Below are positions 6,948-12,188 of a DNA stretch of 12,188 nucleotides, in pieces. The DNA is taken from positions 1 through 12,188 of the forward strand of contig JANBPT010001220.1 of NCBI GenBank assembly GCA_027575765.1, given 5' to 3'. The notes below the pieces were generated by a model, which worked only from the letters and a program-made list of their open reading frames with translations, made no database searches and was not told the DNA's origin. The position numbers were made by a program, and so were the translations under genes. Origin of the DNA: Tieghemiomyces parasiticus (lineage: Eukaryota > Kickxellomycota > Dimargaritomycetes > Dimargaritales > Dimargaritaceae). Within the stretch, counting starts at the first letter, position 1. Every line of letters begins with the position of its first letter.

Positions 6948-7982
6948 TCAACCACACTTCCAAAAGTCCAGCGCCAATAGAACGTGGTTCAACTTCGCTA
7001 TGGTGTCAGTGAATCGCGGTAGCTGGACGGAAGGGTCCTCCAACTGATTTATCCTGCCGATGAAAACCAGACCGGGCCAACTCGCCACAGTCGCAAGGTC
7101 AAATACTTCGTTATGATGGCCGAGATTCAAGTACCTTACACCCTCTAGGTCCGGATGATGGTAAAGTACGTAGATCAAGTCGGCCCTGCCCCCTCCAGCA
7201 AGGTAGGCTTGTACATCGTCGGCACTTGTGCCGACTTTTTCACGCAGGCTCTGCCGGCCCCTAGCTGACTGTCGACCGTAATCCTCGATATCTCGCACAA
7301 AATTGGCTAAGTTCGAGCGGAAAGCCTGATCACTTTCCGAGATCATGGGTGGATTGGCACAGGAGGTAGGTTCGGCCTGTAGGCTGGGTGTGACAAAATC
7401 GGCAGATGCCGACTGACGGTATGACGAAGCGTCGGACTCTCTCAGTGAAGGCCAGTTCTGCACGTCGACCAAAGTATTCGGATTCGGTATCATCGGGGCC
7501 CCGGGCACATGGGATGCCAGGTTCGTCGTGTCGGCACTGTATCTAGCATCGATCGGGTACTGGGCTGTGAAGGGGGCGTAACTGTTATATTCTGGGGCTG
7601 GCATTGGATGAACGGGCCCACCACCATTGATCGGATGTAAGGTCGAGAATGAGGTGTGGCCGGCATTGCCTGGGGACGGTCCTGGAAGAGAGGTGCCAGC
7701 GGAATAGACCACAGGTGCCGCCTGGTTCGTGTCGCAGCCGCGTGAGTGGTCACCATAAGCCAATAGATGATCCAAATCCAAATAATCCATATCAGCAGAC
7801 CCTTGACTCATATGGAGTGAACAGTCAGGGTTGATGGGAGGGGACTGGTTGCTCAAATACAATGCAGGCTGGAGATCGTCCGGGATGGCATAGTCGTAAT
7901 AGTAGGCGAGTTGGTCTACCGGGATCGAGGCAGCATGGCACACCGCGACTAAGGCAGCTAGAAGCGCTAGAAGAGGAAACAT
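6948..7982 (-). CDS. Secreted protein B of unrecognised family, paralogue of the gene at 4935-5846
   Basis: This complete 344-residue protein is of no family I can name. Residues 1-17 are a classic signal peptide (MFPLLALLAALVAVCHA, probable cleavage before ASIP). Residues 18-215 are rich in Pro, Ser, Tyr, Asn and Asp and look disordered. The C-terminal domain (about 217-344) repeats the motifs of protein A in order: FRSNL, YGRQ, GRQ, DLIYVLYHHP, SWPGLVFI, VQLPRFT, FWK. From residue 245 to 342 it aligns to A without gaps with 37 of 98 residues identical. Homology also reaches into the middle (NTLVD...PS.RESDAS in B, STLID...PSPGESHAS in A), so this is a full-length duplication. Four cysteines remain after the signal peptide (54, 83, 208, 343). 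The ATG has A at -3 and follows an in-frame TAA (7995-7997) four codons upstream. The stop is TGA. Secretion is well supported; the role is unknown. Confidence 0.85.
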   Translation of the reverse strand: MFPLLALLAALVAVCHAASIPVDQLAYYYDYAIPDDLQPALYLSNQSPPINPDCSLHMSQGSADMDYLDLDHLLAYGDHSRGCDTNQAAPVVYSAGTSLPGPSPGNAGHTSFSTLHPINGGGPVHPMPAPEYNSYAPFTAQYPIDARYSADTTNLASHVPGAPMIPNPNTLVDVQNWPSLRESDASSYRQSASADFVTPSLQAEPTSCANPPMISESDQAFRSNLANFVRDIEDYGRQSARGRQSLREKVGTSADDVQAYLAGGGRADLIYVLYHHPDLEGVRYLNLGHHNEVFDLATVASWPGLVFIGRINQLEDPSVQLPRFTDTIAKLNHVLLALDFWKCG

Positions 7983-8161
7983 GCTTCGAACTAATTACGG
8001 GGGGGGAGGTTTCAGGAGCCCTAGAGTACGCTGTGAGCGGTTCGTGGCCGACAATGTCAGCGGTTGGAAAGCTTGGTCGATGACAAAGGTCTTCAGGGAA
8101 GGGATTGTGGCTAGTGAGATAAACCTCTAGTCAGGTGGACAGGGGAGTCTCAGGCGCCAGC

Positions 8162-8181
8162 TAAATAGTCCGCCGTTGGAA
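8162..8181 (-). promoter_or_regulatory. Bipartite TTCCAA + TATA-like element upstream of gene B
   Basis: On the coding strand this reads TTCCAA, a six-base GC-rich spacer, then ACTATTTA. The ACTATTTA ends 180 bases before the start codon of B, against 177 for the same octamer before A. It is the only other copy of this octamer I found in the window. CTATTTA resembles a TATA box. Confidence 0.45.
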
Positions 8182-9695
8182 GGGCGCAAGCGTAGTGGTG
8201 GTTCTTGGGCCTTCGAGACGCGAAATTTACATTACTGGGTGGGACTGTTGCGATCTTGGCGTCTCCCAACGACCACCCACTGTCAACCGCATCATGGTTC
8301 CACACAAGATTGTTTTTCAAGGCATGTATCGTGAGGCCGTTCTCCACCGCCTCACTGGTGTAACACCACGACCCTCGCTATTGCGGGTCTGATTGGAGAA
8401 GGCCCCGTTGAGTTACCCTGCAGCGAGTTTGATTACAGGTGAGTGTGGACCCCTCCACCGAACCTATTCCTTTTCTCCACTCCAGTTGGTCCTGCCAGTC
8501 CTGGTGGCTAACAACGCCGCGTCTAACGGCGTGTAGCCACCCTACACTCATCCTATCTGTCTCTTTTTGGGGGGAATGGTGCACCTACGTAACATTTCCG
8601 CGCTTGCGATAGGCGCCAGCTGAGTAAGCCGAGTAGCACCAAGGATGTATTTTTATGTAAAGGAGGCCCCATTGGTGTTCTGTCTGACTAATAACGTTTT
8701 CTGGTACTTCAATAACACGGGCTATGATGGAAAACGGGTTAAAGGTGATTGACGCCTATGCAGCGGGTTGTAGAGAAAACGAGGCTGGGGGGGAGTTTAC
8801 ACTAGGAAATAAAACAGAGATGGCGCATCCCCAATGCACAAGTTAAATGATCCCGTCACAAAGGTAATGGGTACGCAAGGTTAGAAACGCTTGGTAGCAG
8901 GTTTGGACGTCAATTAAAAACGGCGGTAATTACAAGGACCTATACGTGCGTCCATAACTAGCGGTACAGTGCAGTCCTGAAATAATCGTATTCCTAGGGC
9001 AAGCTAGCTTGGTGCCAGTAGAAGTCAGGCGGCAATAGCTTGGGATCACATTCTGTAAAAGATATAATGTAGTGGGAGCCGGCTGACTGTCGACAGAGGA
9101 GAATGGACACCCATGAACGATTAAAGGCGAGTTGAACCTCTCTACCGACTTTGTGCCTGTACACCCTCAGAGCGATTAATATCGTTCGACCGATTTTAGC
9201 CATCGTGCCGGATACTAGCCATCGAAAACAGATCGCCCCTAGCCTATTAAAGAGCTTGCGGTCGCTGCCACTCAACAGCCGCCAATCGGTCTGCTGGAGA
9301 GCAGGGCGATCCCCCGGTAGCTGGACCCTGACTAACGAAAGCCGTTACACAGTCGTTGTGCCCCGCCCCAGCGGTCGGAGCCCACCCTGTGGTTTATTCT
9401 TTCAACGATTCTGGGCTGAGACTACTCGCACGTAAGGTTGATGTGAGCTTCCACTAGTCTTGAATCTGTCGCTCCTTTGGCCAGGAGTGGGGCAGGGCCC
9501 TGCGAACGAAGCGTCGTCCGAGCGCACGGCCTTGCATAAACTTGCCCAAGAAAAGGAGTGATCGTTTAGAGAGAAATGCATCGATGCCCCCCCCGGGCCG
9601 CCCTGGTAGCCAACCCAACACTTTCCATCTGCAGCCACTCTTCTCAGCCTCTGGAGCACCTGCATGTGTCACCGGCCCGTCAGGGCTCGTTTATC

Positions 9696-9735
9696 ACCCT
9701 CCCTCCCTCTCTTTCTCTCACCCCACCCTGTCCCG
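9696..9735 (+). promoter_or_regulatory. Pyrimidine-rich promoter or leader tract of NTE1
   Basis: This stretch is almost uninterrupted C and T (CCTCCCTCCCTCTC and onwards) about 250-285 bases before the NTE1 start. The C/T bias continues more weakly to the ATG. It probably marks the transcription initiation zone. An ATG at 9576 would open a 237-codon frame overlapping the NTE1 start, so transcription more likely begins at or after this tract. Confidence 0.45.
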
Positions 9736-9981
9736 TGCCTCCCACCAGCGAGTTAACCGAGCAGTGTATGCACGGAGGTCACTGGAGTACTCCCCCCCAT
9801 TCTGTTCCAAGTCCGAGGTCACCCATTTCGTCACTCGGCAGCCCTTTCGCATGTCTCATACGTCCACTCTTCTTCAACCGAGGCCGTTTCTGTCTACATC
9901 GCCTACCGTGCCATTTAATCCTCCCCATTCGCACTTTACTGTCCTCCCCTCCTGCCTGCCGCTGCACCGTCCGTGCTCCTT

Positions 9982-12188
9982 ATGGCGAGCCTGACCGCCC
10001 ACGCTGTCCAGGCCCTGGCCACCGAGTCCACTGCGGAATTCGTCGGCGACGGGGTTTCCCCGGGCGCCTTAAGCTGGCTGACCCACATGGTCTATGGGGT
10101 GCTCACCTGGGTAACCATTACGGTCCCGACTCAAGTGTACAGCTTCCTCAGCCTGACAGTGACCCTAACCTTCCACTTCAAGACGATCCTGATCGCGGCG
10201 GCCCTATTTCTGGCCGCCGTGTATGGTCTGGTCCGCTACTACTTCCTCACCGTGTACTCTCGCTTGCCCAAGCCCCCTGCGGCTCCTGACGGCGCCCACG
10301 AGGCCTTCGACCTGCACCCGGACTCGTTCCTGGACGAGGACCACGTGGATACCGATGAGCCCGGCCCCAAGAGCGGCAGTTTTCCACACGACTTTTTGAG
10401 TGTCTTCCTGTCGTCCATCCAGATTTTCGGTTATCTCGAGCAACCGGTATTCCACGAACTGGCTCGCCACCTCCAGACCCGGCGATTGCTGGCCGGTGAG
10501 ACCATGTTCTATGACGACCACGAAGACCGCAGCTTCTATATGGTGGTGGACGGCTCCGTCCAGGTATACCTCAAACCTGAACCCCACCGTGTGGCCCCAC
10601 GGACTCGATCATTCCGCCCCACCCTCTTCCCCGACGCCGCGCCGGCCGCTGAAATTCCGGCCCCGGACCTTAGCCACTCCGGGACCGCTTCCTACGAGGA
10701 TCTCAGTGGGGCGGTGCCGGCTCCGGCCTTGGGTACTGACGACCCGCTGGTGGCTGAAGTGCCACCGGATCACCTGGCCCGCGAGTCCAGCCAGACGGAA
10801 GCCGCCGAGGATTACCTCTCCGGCCCCGACGTGTCGCCCAGCGACAGCGAGGACGACGCCCACACCGACCCTTTCGACCGCCACCAGCTGCTCACCGAGG
10901 TCAACGCTGGCCAAACGCTATCAAGCCTATTCACCATCCTGTCGTTGCTTACTGACAATGTTCCACTGCGCCACCGGTCCACCGACGCCGCTCCGAGCCG
11001 CGTAGCTTCCACGGCTTCTTTGGCGACTGAGGCCTCCGGAATCACCACGTCGCGCCCGGTCGACCCCTTCTTCCCGGGCCTGCGCACCGAGGCCACCCAA
11101 CTCCCGACCGACGACCCGGCTCGCCCGGTCCGACCCGTAGGCGCCAGTCGCGCGGTCCACCCGGACATCATCGCGCGGGCCAGTGTAGACACCACCCTAG
11201 CTGTCATTCCTGTCGAGGCCTTCCACCGGCTCAACAAGAAGTACCCTAACGCCTCAGCTCATATCGTCCAGGTCATCTTGACCCGTCTCCAGCGCGCGAC
11301 CTTCATGATCTTGCACAACTACCTGGGCGCCCACCAGGAACTCCACGCCCTCGAGCGGGCCATCATGCAATCCTGCCACTACCGCGTTCCACCGGCGCTA
11401 GCCTCCGCCCTGTCCCTTAATCACCTACGGGCGCACTTCCTTCAGGCCCGGGTGACCACCGATCTGATCCCGGGGGCCACGTTCACACGGAACAGTAAGG
11501 TGGCGCCGCACGCCAGCCGTACCCCGGCCCTGCGTTCCCGCTTCAATGCCGCCCACCAAAACTCTGGGACCGGCGTACCGTCGACCCCGGCCGCGTACGC
11601 CACAGGCTATTGCGGCCGCGCAGGTCTTTCGGGTCTGTACACCCCGACCACCACCACGGTAGCCCCGACCGCCCCCACTGAGTTTCCCTTCCACCTTCCA
11701 GGCCGAACCCAGCCCCCTATGCCCTTTTCAGAATTCGAGAAGGGCCTGGCGGATGCCAGCCGCGGCGCAGCGACCACCTCTGGTCCCGCTCCGGACTTTT
11801 TAGCCGAGCCCCTCACCCTGCAGGCCGAAAACTTTAGCGGCCGGGAGGCCTTTGACGCCGTGAAAGACCTGGTGCTTGAATCCATGTTTTTAAGCCTGGG
11901 GCTGTCCCGCGTGCCTACCGTAGCTGGGCCGCCGGCTCGTACGATGAGCCCCATGAACCCATCGTCCCACCTGGCTTGGCGTACGGCGGCCGGAGCGCCT
12001 AAATCTCCACTCCGATTGTCCACCGGACCTGTCTCACACCCCGCTCGTTTTACCTTGGGACACAGTCCTTACGCGCCCGAGGGCGAACCGTCCGATTCCG
12101 ATTCAGGCGCCTCCACGCCTTCGATCCGCGGGCCCGGTCCTGACCTACGCCGCGAATTGGAACTGCTGTACCTACCCAAGGGTACTTC
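9982..12188 (+). CDS. NTE1: Lysophospholipase NTE1, N-terminal half (runs off right edge)
   Basis: The frame is open for 735 codons to the window edge with no intron. NTE1 is the fungal neuropathy target esterase: an ER membrane serine hydrolase that deacylates phosphatidylcholine and lysophosphatidylcholine to glycerophosphocholine. Two hydrophobic segments (about 36-62 and 68-91) anchor it, followed by YSRLP. The first cyclic-nucleotide-binding-like domain begins at about 138 (FLSSIQIFGYLEQPVF, RLLAGETMFY, FYMVVDGSVQVYL to 198). An acidic, Pro/Ser-rich insert follows (about 199-302). The domain resumes at QLLTEVNAGQTLSSLFTIL (303) and, after another insert, at TLAVIPVEAFHRL...IVQVILTRLQRATF...YLGAHQEL (405-454). 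These blocks and their order are typical of NTE1. A long disordered linker then contains ESMFLSLGL (about 633). The ATG has a weak -3 base (C) but G at +4. It is the first ATG after an in-frame TAA at 9916-9918. The remaining domains and patatin Ser-Asp site are beyond the window. Confidence 0.95.
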   Translation, partial: MASLTAHAVQALATESTAEFVGDGVSPGALSWLTHMVYGVLTWVTITVPTQVYSFLSLTVTLTFHFKTILIAAALFLAAVYGLVRYYFLTVYSRLPKPPAAPDGAHEAFDLHPDSFLDEDHVDTDEPGPKSGSFPHDFLSVFLSSIQIFGYLEQPVFHELARHLQTRRLLAGETMFYDDHEDRSFYMVVDGSVQVYLKPEPHRVAPRTRSFRPTLFPDAAPAAEIPAPDLSHSGTASYEDLSGAVPAPALGTDDPLVAEVPPDHLARESSQTEAAEDYLSGPDVSPSDSEDDAHTDPFDRHQLLTEVNAGQTLSSLFTILSLLTDNVPLRHRSTDAAPSRVASTASLATEASGITTSRPVDPFFPGLRTEATQLPTDDPARPVRPVGASRAVHPDIIARASVDTTLAVIPVEAFHRLNKKYPNASAHIVQVILTRLQRATFMILHNYLGAHQELHALERAIMQSCHYRVPPALASALSLNHLRAHFLQARVTTDLIPGATFTRNSKVAPHASRTPALRSRFNAAHQNSGTGVPSTPAAYATGYCGRAGLSGLYTPTTTTVAPTAPTEFPFHLPGRTQPPMPFSEFEKGLADASRGAATTSGPAPDFLAEPLTLQAENFSGREAFDAVKDLVLESMFLSLGLSRVPTVAGPPARTMSPMNPSSHLAWRTAAGAPKSPLRLSTGPVSHPARFTLGHSPYAPEGEPSDSDSGASTPSIRGPGPDLRRELELLYLPKGT

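Larger units (their letters stand above)
7983..9981. other. 2 kb intergenic region between divergent gene B and NTE1; no convincing gene
   Basis: B reads left and NTE1 reads right, so this stretch carries both promoters. Only short openings occur: 8150-8347 minus, 8195-8392 plus, 8994-9275 minus and 9151-9435 plus. None has a signal peptide, a motif of the A/B family or a recognisable domain. Homopolymers occur at 7999-8006 (eight G, 17 bases before the B start) and 9587-9594 (eight C). From about 9580 the sequence becomes C/T-rich, leading into NTE1. No tRNA, transposon ends or long repeats were found. Confidence 0.55.

Noticed and set aside
8994..9435. Possible relic of a third A/B paralogue, suggested by the 13-mer GCTGACTGTCGAC shared by 7264-7276 and 9082-9094
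   Set aside because: About two 13-base matches are expected by chance in 12 kb on both strands, and nothing around it resembles the conserved domain.
10204..12023. Minus-strand openings across NTE1 (10204-10587, 10609-10914, 10812-11237, 11607-12023)
   Set aside because: They are antisense to a well-supported reading frame in GC-rich sequence.

Overview
The window looks like nuclear DNA from a fungus with few introns. It holds two conserved eukaryotic housekeeping genes, each open without a break: CTR9 (1069 codons) and the first 735 codons of NTE1. Start codons sit in eukaryotic contexts, there are pyrimidine-rich leaders, and there are no bacterial ribosome binding sites or operons. Compact, GC-rich, intron-free genes in looser intergenic DNA would suit an early-diverging (zoopagomycotan or kickxellomycotan-like) fungus. 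That placement is only an inference.

Layout from left to right. (1) Positions 1-135 on the plus strand look like the last 44 codons of a gene entering from the left. (2) About 1 kb without a gene. (3) 1145-4354 on the minus strand is CTR9, the TPR scaffold of the Paf1 transcription-elongation complex. (4) 4935-5846 and 6948-7982, both minus, are two diverged tandem paralogues of a secreted protein family I do not recognise; here they are called A and B. (5) A 2 kb intergenic stretch. (6) 9982 to the right edge on the plus strand is the N-terminal half of NTE1, the ER-anchored lysophospholipase related to neuropathy target esterase. Its second and third nucleotide-binding-like domains and its patatin catalytic domain lie outside the window.

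The genes do not form a functional cluster. CTR9 acts in the nucleus and NTE1 at the ER membrane, and the A/B pair between them looks like a lineage-specific insertion of secreted-protein genes. The most interesting content is this pair. Each has a signal peptide, a Pro/Tyr/Ser-rich middle and a shared C-terminal domain of about 125 residues, with 37 identities in the last 98 gap-free aligned positions. Both also carry the same bipartite upstream element (TTCCAA, 3 or 6 bases, then ACTATTTA on the coding strand), with the ACTATTTA part ending 177 and 180 bases before the start codons. This suggests a duplicated promoter or shared control.
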